Shown in pieces: positions 46,106 to 55,311 of a stretch of 64,000 nucleotides of DNA; the first letter of the stretch is position 1, and each line of letters begins with the position of its first letter. Position numbers and translations under genes: made by a program. The stretch lies in the NCBI RefSeq assembly GCF_019145235.1, contig NZ_JAHSTV010000002.1, positions 558,001 through 622,000 of the forward strand. Reading direction: 5' to 3'. A model generated the notes under the pieces. It ran no database searches. It was not told where the DNA came from and was given only the letters and a program-made list of their open reading frames with translations. This DNA is from Pseudomonas farris. Lineage in GTDB: Bacteria; Pseudomonadota; Gammaproteobacteria; Pseudomonadales; Pseudomonadaceae.

Positions 46106-47563
46106 ATGCTCAAGAATCGTTTGAAAGACCCCAGCCTTCTGGCAGAACTCGCTTACCTCGACGGGCAGTGGATCGGCGCCGATAACGCCGCAACCCTGGA
46201 CGTCATCGACCCGGCCACCGGCCAATTGCTCGCCCGAGTCCCGGCCATGCAAGGCGCGGAAACCCGGCGTGCCATCGAAGCCGCCGAACGCGCCTGGCCT
46301 GCATGGCGCGCACGCCCGGCGGCGGAACGTGCGGCGCTGCTGGAGCGCTGGTATCAGGCGATGATCGACAACCTCGACGACCTCGCCTTGATCATGACCT
46401 GCGAGCAGGGCAAACCGCTGAACGAGGCCAAGGGCGAAATCCGCTACGGCGCCGGGTTCGTCAAGTGGTTCGCCGAAGAGGCTCGCCGGGTCTATGGCGA
46501 AACCATGCCGGCCCCCAGTGGCGACCGCCGCCTGCTGACGCTCAAGCAACCGGTGGGCGTGTGCGCCGCCATCACCCCGTGGAATTTCCCCAACGCGATG
46601 ATCACTCGCAAGTGCGCGCCGGCCCTGGCTGCCGGATGCCCGATCATCGTCAAACCTTCGGACCTGACCCCGCTGTCGGCCCTGGCCCTGGCGGTACTCG
46701 CCGAGCGTGTCGGCATTCCGCCTGGGGTGTTCAACGTGTTGACCGGGATGCCCGCCGGCATCGGCGAAGAGCTGACCGGCAACCCGACGGTGCGCAAAAT
46801 CTCCTTCACCGGCTCCACCGCGGTCGGTCGCCTGCTGATGCGCCAGAGCGCCGAACACATCAAGCGCTTGAGCCTGGAACTGGGCGGTAACGCACCGTTC
46901 ATTGTGTTCGACGACGCCGATCTGGAACAGGCAGTCGCCGGCATCATGCTCAGCAAGTTCCGCAACGCCGGCCAGACCTGCGTCTGCGCCAACCGCATTC
47001 TGGTGCAGGACGGCATCTACGAACGCTTCGCTCAGCGATTGGTGGAAGAGGTGGGCAAGCTCAAAGTCGGCAATGGCCTGGACGCCGACGTCACCATCGG
47101 CCCGCTGATCAACCCGGCAGCGGTGAGCAAGGTCGCCCGGCACATCGACGATGCCCTGAGCCAGGGTGCGCGTTTGCTCTGCGGCGGTATTCCCGAAGGC
47201 GACAATCAGTTCGTTCAGCCAACCGTCCTCGGCGACACCCACGCCGGCATGCTCCTGGCCAACGAAGAAACCTTCGGCCCGGTGGCGCCGTTGATGCGTT
47301 TTACCCTTGAGGCCGAAGCGCTCGCATTGGCCAATGCCACGCCTTATGGCCTGGGCGCCTACTATTTCACTCAGGACTTGCGTCGTTCATGGCGTTTCGG
47401 CGAGGCGCTGGAGTTCGGCATGGTCGGTCTCAACACCGGGATCATTTCCATGGAAGTCGCGCCGTTCGGCGGCATCAAGCAGTCGGGCCTTGGCCGTGAA
47501 GGCAGCAAGTACGGCCTGGACGAATACCTTGAAGTCAAAGCCTTCCACATCGGCGGGCTGTGA
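46106..47563 (+). CDS. NAD(P)-dependent succinate-semialdehyde dehydrogenase
   Basis: 485-residue ALDH of the GabD type. Catalytic Cys292 (NAGQTCVCANR, with a second Cys at 294 as in GabD redox-switch enzymes), Glu258 (LELGGNAP), AAITPWNFPNAMITRKCAPAL and FTGSTAVG are present. It converts succinate semialdehyde to succinate. The second ALDH of the island; it is separated from the operon by a REP doublet and has its own ~140-base upstream region. The next gene follows 35 bases later. Confidence 0.88.
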   Translation: MLKNRLKDPSLLAELAYLDGQWIGADNAATLDVIDPATGQLLARVPAMQGAETRRAIEAAERAWPAWRARPAAERAALLERWYQAMIDNLDDLALIMTCEQGKPLNEAKGEIRYGAGFVKWFAEEARRVYGETMPAPSGDRRLLTLKQPVGVCAAITPWNFPNAMITRKCAPALAAGCPIIVKPSDLTPLSALALAVLAERVGIPPGVFNVLTGMPAGIGEELTGNPTVRKISFTGSTAVGRLLMRQSAEHIKRLSLELGGNAPFIVFDDADLEQAVAGIMLSKFRNAGQTCVCANRILVQDGIYERFAQRLVEEVGKLKVGNGLDADVTIGPLINPAAVSKVARHIDDALSQGARLLCGGIPEGDNQFVQPTVLGDTHAGMLLANEETFGPVAPLMRFTLEAEALALANATPYGLGAYYFTQDLRRSWRFGEALEFGMVGLNTGIISMEVAPFGGIKQSGLGREGSKYGLDEYLEVKAFHIGGL

Positions 47564-47598
47564 TAACGATTGCACAGCCATTTTGCGAGGCATGATTA

Positions 47599-48678
47599 AT
47601 GAGTAAACCATTCAGAATCGCCGCGATTGCTGGCGATGGCATCGGCAAGGAAGTCCTGCCGGAAGGATTGCGGGTACTGGAGCAAGCCGCGAAGAAGTGG
47701 CAGCTCGATTTGAGCATCGAAGTGCTCGACTGGGCTCACTGCGATTACTACCTGGAACACGGGCAGATGATGCCCGACGACTGGTTCGAGCAACTCAAGG
47801 GGTTCGACGCCATCTACTTCGGCGCCGTGGGCTGGCCGGACAAGGTGCCGGATCACATTTCCCTGTGGGGCTCGCTGCTGAAGTTTCGCCGCGACTTCGA
47901 CCAGTACGTGAACATTCGCCCGGTGCGCTTGTTTCCCGGTGTGCCGTGCCCACTGGCCGGGCGCAAACCGGGCGACATCGATTTCGTGGTGATCCGCGAG
48001 AACACCGAGGGCGAGTATTCTTCGGTCGGCGGCAAGATGTTTGAAGGCACCGAGCATGAGTTCGTGCTGCAAGAGTCGGTGTTCTCTCGGCGTGGCGTGG
48101 ACCGGATTCTCAAGTTCGCCTTCGACCTGGCCCAGACCCGACCGCGCAAACGCCTGACGGCGGCGACCAAGTCCAACGGGATATCCATCAGCATGCCGTA
48201 CTGGGACGAGCGCACGGCGTTGATGGCCGCGCAGTACCCGGACATCACTTGGGACAAGCAACACATCGACATCCTCTGCGCGCGTTTTGTGCTGCAACCG
48301 GACCGGTTCGATGTGGTGGTGGCGTCGAATCTGTTTGGCGACATCCTGTCCGACCTCGGCCCGGCCTGTGCCGGCACCATCGGCATTGCGCCGTCGGCCA
48401 ACCTTGATCCCGAGCGGCGTTTTCCGTCGCTGTTCGAACCGGTGCACGGTTCGGCCCCGGACATCTACGGGCGCAACATCGCCAACCCGGTCGCCATGAT
48501 CTGGTCCGGTGCGTTGATGCTGGATTTTCTGGGGAACGGTGATGAGCGTTATCGCGCCGCGCACGACGGGATTCTGCAGGCGATCGAACGGGTGATTGCC
48601 GAGGGGCCGATCACGCCGGATCTGGGCGGGAAGGGCTCGACCCAGGAGGTCGGAAAGGCGATTGCAGAAGCGCTCTAA
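47599..48678 (+). CDS. Tartrate/D-malate-type dehydrogenase
   Basis: 359-residue enzyme of the isocitrate/isopropylmalate dehydrogenase superfamily, tartrate dehydrogenase (TtuC) or D-malate (DmlA) type. It decarboxylates a 2-hydroxy dicarboxylate with NAD. It shows IAGDGIGKEVLPE, the RENTEGEYSSVGG substrate/active-site segment, Lys in TAATKSNGI and the Mg-binding Asp set VVASNLFGDILSDLG, with HGSAPDIYGRN near the NAD site. Probably transcribed with the preceding dehydrogenase. Which of tartrate, malate or a substituted malate is used cannot be told. Confidence 0.85.
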   Translation: MSKPFRIAAIAGDGIGKEVLPEGLRVLEQAAKKWQLDLSIEVLDWAHCDYYLEHGQMMPDDWFEQLKGFDAIYFGAVGWPDKVPDHISLWGSLLKFRRDFDQYVNIRPVRLFPGVPCPLAGRKPGDIDFVVIRENTEGEYSSVGGKMFEGTEHEFVLQESVFSRRGVDRILKFAFDLAQTRPRKRLTAATKSNGISISMPYWDERTALMAAQYPDITWDKQHIDILCARFVLQPDRFDVVVASNLFGDILSDLGPACAGTIGIAPSANLDPERRFPSLFEPVHGSAPDIYGRNIANPVAMIWSGALMLDFLGNGDERYRAAHDGILQAIERVIAEGPITPDLGGKGSTQEVGKAIAEAL

Positions 48679-48700
48679 AACCCCGGTGCGATGAAAATTT

Positions 48701-48790
48701 TGTAGGAGCGAGGCTTGCCCGCGAAAAATGCACTGCGGTTTATCAGGCATTACGCGTCATCGTTCTTCGCGGGCAAGCCTCGCTCCTACA
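48701..48790. repeat. REP doublet, GTAGGAGCGAGGC subfamily
   Basis: TGTAGGAGCGAGGCTTGCCC at the left and GGGCAAGCCTCGCTCCTACA at the right, with a ~50-base centre. A third REP subfamily in the window. Confidence 0.9.
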
Positions 48791-48805
48791 GGATCTACGT
48801 TGGGA

Positions 48806-49030
48806 TCAGTCTTCCTTGCGAACCGTGGCCACTTCATCGGCCCGGACTTTCACTTTCGCCCCGGAAATATCTTCAAATTCGTAGAAGCCATCCTCGGTTT
48901 TGGTGTTCGGCATGTCCTTGGTCAAATACTGGGTGCCGTTCTGCAGGGTCACGACCGTTGGCGTCGAGCAGCCGGCCAAGGCCAAAAAGGCCGCTACTGC
49001 CAGGGGCAAACCCAGAGTCTTGATATTCAT
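48806..49030 (-). CDS. YgdI/YgdR-family small lipoprotein
   Basis: 74-residue lipoprotein. A signal peptide with lipobox LAGC (residues 18-21) is followed by the SH3-like YgdI/YgdR (DUF903) domain (VTLQNGTQYLTKDMPNTK ... FEDISGAKVKV). ATG 49030 has GAGAGG upstream; a GTG two codons earlier is possible. Lodged in the outer or inner membrane; function unknown. Confidence 0.88.
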   Translation of the reverse strand: MNIKTLGLPLAVAAFLALAGCSTPTVVTLQNGTQYLTKDMPNTKTEDGFYEFEDISGAKVKVRADEVATVRKED

Positions 49031-49238
49031 ACACACCTCTCATCACTGAATAAAAACAGCGCGACAGCCCCGCTTGAGGTCAATCGTCGCTGTGCCTCTA
49101 CCGCGGTTTGTGCGATGGAATGGCAGAAAGTTCGATGGTCACCCGAAAATTGCCGAATAGCGTCGCCACTGATCCTTTTCCGTTTGCACCGGGTGGGGCA
49201 TAGCTGGTATCTGTACGCATAACCAGTACTCGTTTGCC

Positions 49239-50903
49239 ATGGCCCTTTTGCCCGTGATTGTAAATCCTCTCGATGATCCGTTCTATTACTTGAACAACTT
49301 CATGCAAGTGCTTGATTGGCTTGAGCATCGTTATGCCGATGTGTTGAGCGTCGAGGAGCAGGATTTCATCCATGACTTCAATCGACTGCCCCGCGAGTCC
49401 CAAGCCCTGCTGGTGAGACTTGTGATGCGCAAGGGCGTGCATTTCAGGGCCGGCAAACTGAGTTACGTCGAGATCGGCGACATCGACAGCGCTGCGGCGC
49501 CGCTATTGGTATCGGGCTGGATCGATGAGCAGTCGCCGTTGCACATCGAGGACTTGTTCGAGGTGTTGCTCAAGGCCGAGATTCTCCAGTGCTTTGGCGA
49601 CGCCATCGATCAGCCCAAAGGCAAAAAGACCGATTGGCTGCCGATCCTGAGCGAGCAGTTCCCCGAAGCGCAAAGTTTTGCCCAGTGGTGTCCGGCACTC
49701 AATGACCGGTTGTTCAGCCTGACCGTCATGGGCTTGTGTGACCGGTTGCGGCTGATGTTCTTCGGCAACCTTTACCAGGACTGGTCGGAATTCGTGCTGG
49801 CCGACCTGGGCATCTTTACCTACGAAAAAGTCGAGTTCTGCGCCGAGTCTCGAGGCTTGCGCAGTCGCGAAGACGTCGATGCCTGCCTGTTCCTGCACAG
49901 TTGTCAGCAGCGTTTCGAAACCGGTGAAGCGGTGGCGGCGATTGTCGAGCAGATCAACGGACTGCAGCTCGACAATCCCTGGCTGCAAAAACGTCGGGGC
50001 AAACTGCTGTTCCAGATCGGTCAGCATTGCGAACGCATCGCGGATTTTTCCGTCGCCCTGAGCCTCTACCGCGAATGCGACTATCCCGGCGCACGTCTAC
50101 GGCTGATTCGGGTGCTGGAGCGCTGTGCTGAATATCAACTGGCCATGGACCTGGCCGCCCACGCCGAACAAGCCCCCGAAAGCGCCGCCGAGCATCAGCA
50201 TTTATTGCGTGTGCTGCCCAGACTGCGGCGCAAACTGGGCGGGCCGCCAATCAAGCGGCCAACCCCTCGGGCCATGCAGCGCCTGGACCTGCAACTGCCC
50301 AGACACGATCCGGCGTTGTCGGTGGAGTCTTACGTTCAAGCACATCTGGCGCAGGAGTCGCCGGTGCATTACGTCGAGAACAGCCTGATCAACTCACTGT
50401 TCGGCCTGCTGTGCTGGCCAGCGATTTTCGCGCCATTGCCGGGGGCGTTTTTTCACCCGTTCCAGCGCGGGCCGGTGGACCTGCTCAACGAAGATTTTCA
50501 TGCGCGGCGCGCGGATCTGTTCCAGACCTGCCTCGCTGAACTCGATGACGGGCGTTATGTGCAAACGGTTCGCGAGCGTTACAGCGCCAAGTGGGGCGTG
50601 CAGTCACCGTTCGTATTCTGGGGGGCTCTGAGCGAGGAACTGCTGGAGCAGGCACTCGATTGTCTGCCCGCCGAGCACCTCAAACACTGGTTCAATCGAC
50701 TGCTGCTCGACATCAAGGCCAACCGCGCCGGCATGCCGGACCTGATTCAGTTTTGGCCGCAAGACAAAACCTACCGGATGATCGAAGTCAAAGGCCCCGG
50801 CGATCGGTTGCAAGACAATCAATTGCGCTGGCTGGAATTCTGTCACGAGCACCAGATGCCAATCGCCGTGTGCTACGTGCAATGGGCGGAGCAGGGCGCG
50901 TGA
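49239..50903 (+). CDS. FAN1-type VRR-NUC structure-specific nuclease
   Basis: 554-residue nuclease, the length of the Pseudomonas FAN1 orthologue, which cleaves flap and crosslinked DNA. The C-terminal VRR-NUC domain has its active-site set: Asp501 (GMPDLIQFW), Glu516 and Lys518 (IEVKGPGD), then a conserved Gln in RLQDNQLRWL. The N-terminal ~220 residues correspond to the SAP/DNA-binding part and the middle to a helical TPR-like region. The ribosome site is weak. Its stop overlaps the GTG start of the helicase (GTGA), so nuclease and helicase are coupled. Confidence 0.9.
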   Translation: MALLPVIVNPLDDPFYYLNNFMQVLDWLEHRYADVLSVEEQDFIHDFNRLPRESQALLVRLVMRKGVHFRAGKLSYVEIGDIDSAAAPLLVSGWIDEQSPLHIEDLFEVLLKAEILQCFGDAIDQPKGKKTDWLPILSEQFPEAQSFAQWCPALNDRLFSLTVMGLCDRLRLMFFGNLYQDWSEFVLADLGIFTYEKVEFCAESRGLRSREDVDACLFLHSCQQRFETGEAVAAIVEQINGLQLDNPWLQKRRGKLLFQIGQHCERIADFSVALSLYRECDYPGARLRLIRVLERCAEYQLAMDLAAHAEQAPESAAEHQHLLRVLPRLRRKLGGPPIKRPTPRAMQRLDLQLPRHDPALSVESYVQAHLAQESPVHYVENSLINSLFGLLCWPAIFAPLPGAFFHPFQRGPVDLLNEDFHARRADLFQTCLAELDDGRYVQTVRERYSAKWGVQSPFVFWGALSEELLEQALDCLPAEHLKHWFNRLLLDIKANRAGMPDLIQFWPQDKTYRMIEVKGPGDRLQDNQLRWLEFCHEHQMPIAVCYVQWAEQGA

Positions 50904-53167
50904 GCTACAGCATTGCGGTGCGCGCGCTGTGTGAATTCACCGCCAAGGTCGGCGATCTCGACCTGCGCTTTACCCCGTCGCCGACTGCGCTGGAAGGCAT
51001 CGTCGGACATCGCACTGTGGCGTCACGGCGTAGCGAGGGTTACCAGAATGAGGTCGCGCTTGAGGGCCAGTATCGAACCTTGACCGTGAAAGGCCGGGCG
51101 GACGGCTACGATCCGGCGCAAAACTGCCTCGAAGAAGTCAAAACCTACCGTGGCGACCTGAGCAAACAACCTGCTAACCACCGCCAATTGCACTGGGCGC
51201 AGGCGAAGATCTACGGTGGGTTGATGTGCCAGAAACTGCAGTTGAAGCAGATTAATCTGGCGCTGGTGTACTTCGATATCGTCAGCGAAAAGGAAACCTG
51301 CCTGGTCGAGGCCTTCAGCGCCGCCGAATTGCAGTTGTTTTTCGAACATCATTGCGGGTTGTTCCTGCACTGGGCCGAGCAGGAAATGGCCCATCGCGAA
51401 GGGCGCAATCTGGCGGCGCAACAGCTGACATTTCCCCATGCCGATTTTCGTCCCGGACAACGGCATCTGGCCGAATCGGTGTTCAAGGCTGTCAGCACCG
51501 GTCGCTGCCTGATGGCCCAGGCACCGACCGGTATCGGCAAGACCGTTGGCACGCTGTTCCCGATGCTCAAGGCGCTGGCGCCGCAGCAACTGGATAAGGT
51601 GTTTTTCCTAACGGCGAAAACTCCCGGGCGCAAATTGGCGCTGGACGCCGCTCAGGTCATCCTCGACAGCGCCGATGCTCCGCCATTGCGCGTTCTCGAG
51701 ATGATCGCCCGGGACAAGGCTTGCGAGCATCCGGACAAGGCCTGCCATGGCGAGTCCTGCCCGTTGGCCCAGGGCTTTTATGATCGTCTGCCGGCCGCGC
51801 GTCAGGCCGCCAGCCAACTGAGCCTGCTGAACCAGAGTGCCTTGCGCGAGGTTGCCCTGCAGCATGACGTTTGCCCCTACTACCTGAGCCAGGAAATGGC
51901 CCGCTGGGCGGACGTGGTCGTCGCTGACTACAACTACTATTTCGACTTCAGCGCATTGCTGTTCGGGCTGGCCCAGGCCAATAACTGGAAAGTCGCGGTG
52001 CTGGTGGACGAGGCTCACAACCTGGTGGAGCGTGGCCGGCAGATGTACAGCGCCAGCCTTGATCAGGCGACATTGAACAGCGTGCGAAAAACCGCGCCTG
52101 AGCCACTGAAGAGATCCTTGCAGCGGGTCAATCGCGAATGGAACGCCCTGCATGATCAGCAACTGAGCCCCTATCAGGCCTACGACAAAGCCCCGGAAAA
52201 ACTGCTTCAGGCGCTCTCCTTATGCTGCGCGAGCATCGGCGACTACCTCAATGATCACCCTCAGGGCCTGGACAGCGGGTTGCAGAATTTTTACTTCGAC
52301 ATGCTGCAATTCGGCCGCGTGGCTGAACTGTTCGATGAGCATTTCCTGTTCGACATCAGCAAACGCGACCTCGACCGCAAGCGCAACCTGTCGCAACTGT
52401 GCCTGCGCAATGTGGTGCCCGCCGCTTTCATTCGCCCGCGCCTGACTGCTGCGCGTAGCTCCGTGCTGTTTTCCGCCACCCTGAGCCCTCGGCATTACTA
52501 TGCCGATTTGCTGGGAACACCGGCGAATACAGTCTGGATTGATGTGGAATCGCCGTTCAGCGCCGAACAGTTGCAAGTGCACATCGTCAGCCAGATTTCG
52601 ACCCGCTATGTCCATCGTCAGGCATCCCTTGAGCCCATTGTCGAGCTGATCGCCAAACAGTTCACCCAACGCCCCGGTAACTACCTGGCATTTTTCAGCA
52701 GCTTCGATTATTTGCAGCAAGTGGCCCAGTTGTTGGCCGAACGGCATCCGCACATCACGCTGTGGTCGCAGTCCCGGGGAATGGGGGAAGGGCCGCGTCA
52801 GGCGTTTCTCGATCAATTCACCCTCCATAGTCAGGGCGTAGGGTTTGCGGTTTTGGGTGGCGCATTCGGCGAAGGCATCGATCTGCCCGGCGCGCGGTTG
52901 ATTGGTGCATTCATTGCCACCCTGGGTCTGGCGCAACTGAATCCGGTCAACGAACAGATGAAACAGCGCATGGCGGCGATTTTCGGTGCCGGGTATGACT
53001 ACACCTATCTGTTTCCTGGCGTGCAGAAAGTCGTGCAAGCAGCGGGGCGGGTGATCCGCACTCAGCAGGATCAAGGGGTGGTGATGCTGATCGATGACCG
53101 GTTTGGCGAGAGCAAGGTCAAGCAATTGCTGCCCCGTTGGTGGTCGATGGAATCGGCGCCTTTTTAG
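50900..53167 (+). CDS. XPD/DinG-like Fe-S helicase with N-terminal PD-(D/E)XK domain
   Basis: 755-residue SF2 helicase. The N-terminal ~170 residues look like a PD-(D/E)XK nuclease: Asp68/Asp71 (GRADGYD), Glu79 and Lys81 (LEEVK), then QLHWAQAKIYGG. Helicase Walker A is APTGIGKT (residues 208-215), DEAH at 370-373, and four cysteines Cys275, Cys282, Cys287 and Cys325 lie between them as in the [4Fe-4S] domain of XPD/DinG. The C-terminal domain has GAFGEGIDLPGARL and QAAGRVIRTQQD. Start GTG 50900 overlaps the FAN1 stop. It probably unwinds and processes DNA with the coupled FAN1. Confidence 0.88.
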   Translation: MSYSIAVRALCEFTAKVGDLDLRFTPSPTALEGIVGHRTVASRRSEGYQNEVALEGQYRTLTVKGRADGYDPAQNCLEEVKTYRGDLSKQPANHRQLHWAQAKIYGGLMCQKLQLKQINLALVYFDIVSEKETCLVEAFSAAELQLFFEHHCGLFLHWAEQEMAHREGRNLAAQQLTFPHADFRPGQRHLAESVFKAVSTGRCLMAQAPTGIGKTVGTLFPMLKALAPQQLDKVFFLTAKTPGRKLALDAAQVILDSADAPPLRVLEMIARDKACEHPDKACHGESCPLAQGFYDRLPAARQAASQLSLLNQSALREVALQHDVCPYYLSQEMARWADVVVADYNYYFDFSALLFGLAQANNWKVAVLVDEAHNLVERGRQMYSASLDQATLNSVRKTAPEPLKRSLQRVNREWNALHDQQLSPYQAYDKAPEKLLQALSLCCASIGDYLNDHPQGLDSGLQNFYFDMLQFGRVAELFDEHFLFDISKRDLDRKRNLSQLCLRNVVPAAFIRPRLTAARSSVLFSATLSPRHYYADLLGTPANTVWIDVESPFSAEQLQVHIVSQISTRYVHRQASLEPIVELIAKQFTQRPGNYLAFFSSFDYLQQVAQLLAERHPHITLWSQSRGMGEGPRQAFLDQFTLHSQGVGFAVLGGAFGEGIDLPGARLIGAFIATLGLAQLNPVNEQMKQRMAAIFGAGYDYTYLFPGVQKVVQAAGRVIRTQQDQGVVMLIDDRFGESKVKQLLPRWWSMESAPF

Positions 53168-53186
53168 CCTGTTGAGTAGTGCTCCC

Positions 53187-53206
53187 ACCAACGTATTGGT
53201 ATTTTT
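53187..53206 (+). terminator. Weak terminator after helicase gene
   Basis: ACCAA-CGTA-TTGGT followed by ATTTTT, 20 bases past the helicase stop. The stem is short, so it is weak. Confidence 0.35.
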
Positions 53207-53267
53207 GAATTTCCAAACGAGCGGTTTGTCGCATACTCCAGACGAACAACAATAGGGACAGGGATCC

Positions 53268-55190
53268 ATGAGCGATGACCGGACCAAGACCAATGCCATG
53301 GAGGAGATGCGCTTTCGTCTGCTGATCGATGCCGTGGTCGACTATGCGATCTACATGATTGACCCCGATGGCATCATCACCAGTTGGAACGCTGGCGCCA
53401 AGCGTTTCAAAGGGTATGAGGAAGCGGAAATTCTCGGCCAGCATTTCTCGCGTTTCTATACCGAAGTGGACCGCAAGGCCGGTTTGCCTCAGCGCGCCCT
53501 TGATACCGCTATTCACGAAGGGCGTTTCGAGGGCGAAGGCTGGCGGGTTCGCAAGGACGGCACGCATTTCTGGTCCCACATCATCATCGATCCCATTCTG
53601 GATCCGTCGGGCAAATTGCTGGGTTTTGCCAAGATCACCCGGGATTTGACCGACCGAAAAATGGCTGAAGAAACCCTCAAACAAAGTGAGCAGCAGTTCC
53701 GGCTGCTGGTGCAGAGCGTCACCGACTACGCCATCTATATGCTCGCCCCGGATGGACGCCTGACCAACTGGAATCTGGGGGCTCAGCGAATCAAGGGGTA
53801 TCGCCCCGAAGAAGTGATCGGCCAGCATTTCTCGATGTTTTACACCCCTGAAGACCGTGAAGCCGGTGAACCGCAACGCGCGCTGGAAATCGCTACGCGC
53901 GAGGGGCGATTCGAAAACAAGGCCTGGCGCATGCGCAAGGACGGCACGCGGTTTTTCGCGCATGTGGTGGTCGACCCGATTTGGGGCGAAACCGGCACGT
54001 TGCTGGGATTTGCCAAGATCACTCGGGATATCACCGAGGTCACCCAGGCCCAGCAAGCGCTTGAAAAAACCCGAGAAGCGTTGTTTCAGGCGCAAAAGAT
54101 GCAGGCCATCGGTCAACTCAGCGGAGGGATTGCCCACGACTTCAATAATTTGCTGACCGTTATCCTCGGCAATCTGGAAATCATTCGCAAACGTGCGGCG
54201 GACGACCCGAGAATTACCCGTTTGCTCGACAATGCCACTCAAGGCGCCTTGCGTGGCGTTTCCTTGACCCAGCGCATGTTGGCGTTTGCCAGGCGTCAGG
54301 AACTCAAGACCGAATCCGTCGAGATACCAACGCTGATACAGGGGATTACCGGGCTGTTGCGCAGCTCTCTGGGGCCGTCGGTGAGCATAGAAACGCGCTT
54401 TGCGCCTGGACTTGAACCGGTCATGGCCGACGTCAATCAGCTCGAACTGGCGGTACTGAACTTGGCGACCAACGCCCGCGATGCCATGCCCGACGGTGGA
54501 AAACTCATCATCAGAGCCCAGACAGAAGAGGTCTGCGATCAGTCGAGATTAGCCCTGGCGCCAGGCCGCTATGTCTGCCTGAGTGTCACGGATATAGGGG
54601 AGGGCATGGATGACGCTACCCTGGCGTCGGCAATGGACCCTTTCTTCACCACAAAAGGCGTCGGCAAAGGCACTGGCCTGGGGTTGTCGATGGTTCACGG
54701 GTTTACTGAACAACTGGGTGGACGTTTCATCCTCAAAAGCCAGAAAGACGTCGGCACCACCGCCGAACTCTGGTTACCTGTTGCGCTAGCCAACGCGACC
54801 ACCGAGCCCGCTGTTGAGGAGGCCGCCATGTCGCGGGTACCTCGTCTGTGTGTGTTGGTCGTGGACGACGACAGTCTGGTGTTGACCAGTACCAGCCTGT
54901 TGCTTGAGGACCTGGGCCATCGGGTGATCAGTGCAGCGTCCGGCGCACAGGCACTGGAGCTGTTCGACAGCGAGCACGACGTTGACCTGGTCATTACAGA
55001 CATGGTCATGCCCAAGATGAGTGGCGCGCAATTGGCGCAGGCTATTCGGGTGATAAGGCCACACCTGCCGATCATCCTCGCCACCGGTTATGCGGAGCGC
55101 CTGGAAGGCTTCGCGGCCAGACTTCCACGCCTGTCCAAGCCCTTTACCCAACTTAATCTGGTGGAAGTCATTGCCTTGGCGATGAAGTGA
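53268..55190 (+). CDS. Double-PAS hybrid histidine kinase
   Basis: 640-residue soluble sensor kinase with no membrane segment. Order: PAS-PAC 1 (about residues 20-135), PAS-PAC 2 (about 140-260), HisKA with His290 (GGIAHDFNNLLTV), HATPase with NLATNARDAMPDGGK and GKGTGLGLSMVHG, then a receiver domain with Asp578 (VITDMVMPKMSG). The two PAS units are near-duplicates (DYAIYMIDPDG / DYAIYMLAPDG). No HPt or response-regulator gene is adjacent. The ligand is unknown; such tandem PAS units often bind FAD or heme. ATG 53268 has AGGGA upstream. Confidence 0.92.
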   Translation: MSDDRTKTNAMEEMRFRLLIDAVVDYAIYMIDPDGIITSWNAGAKRFKGYEEAEILGQHFSRFYTEVDRKAGLPQRALDTAIHEGRFEGEGWRVRKDGTHFWSHIIIDPILDPSGKLLGFAKITRDLTDRKMAEETLKQSEQQFRLLVQSVTDYAIYMLAPDGRLTNWNLGAQRIKGYRPEEVIGQHFSMFYTPEDREAGEPQRALEIATREGRFENKAWRMRKDGTRFFAHVVVDPIWGETGTLLGFAKITRDITEVTQAQQALEKTREALFQAQKMQAIGQLSGGIAHDFNNLLTVILGNLEIIRKRAADDPRITRLLDNATQGALRGVSLTQRMLAFARRQELKTESVEIPTLIQGITGLLRSSLGPSVSIETRFAPGLEPVMADVNQLELAVLNLATNARDAMPDGGKLIIRAQTEEVCDQSRLALAPGRYVCLSVTDIGEGMDDATLASAMDPFFTTKGVGKGTGLGLSMVHGFTEQLGGRFILKSQKDVGTTAELWLPVALANATTEPAVEEAAMSRVPRLCVLVVDDDSLVLTSTSLLLEDLGHRVISAASGAQALELFDSEHDVDLVITDMVMPKMSGAQLAQAIRVIRPHLPIILATGYAERLEGFAARLPRLSKPFTQLNLVEVIALAMK

Positions 55191-55222
55191 CACCTTCCGT
55201 TCGGGGCATGGTGGTGCTCCTT

Positions 55223-55252
55223 TGTGGCGAGCGAGCTTGCTCCCTCGCCACA
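55223..55252. repeat. Single REP-type hairpin
   Basis: TGTGGCGAGCGAGC and GCTCCCTCGCCACA pair around TT with one mismatch, between the convergent kinase and hemerythrin genes. Confidence 0.75.
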
Positions 55253-55311
55253 GGTTTCTCACTGACTCAAAACTCTCGTAAGTCATTCGCCGGGCTTTGC
55301 TCTTCCCTCCA

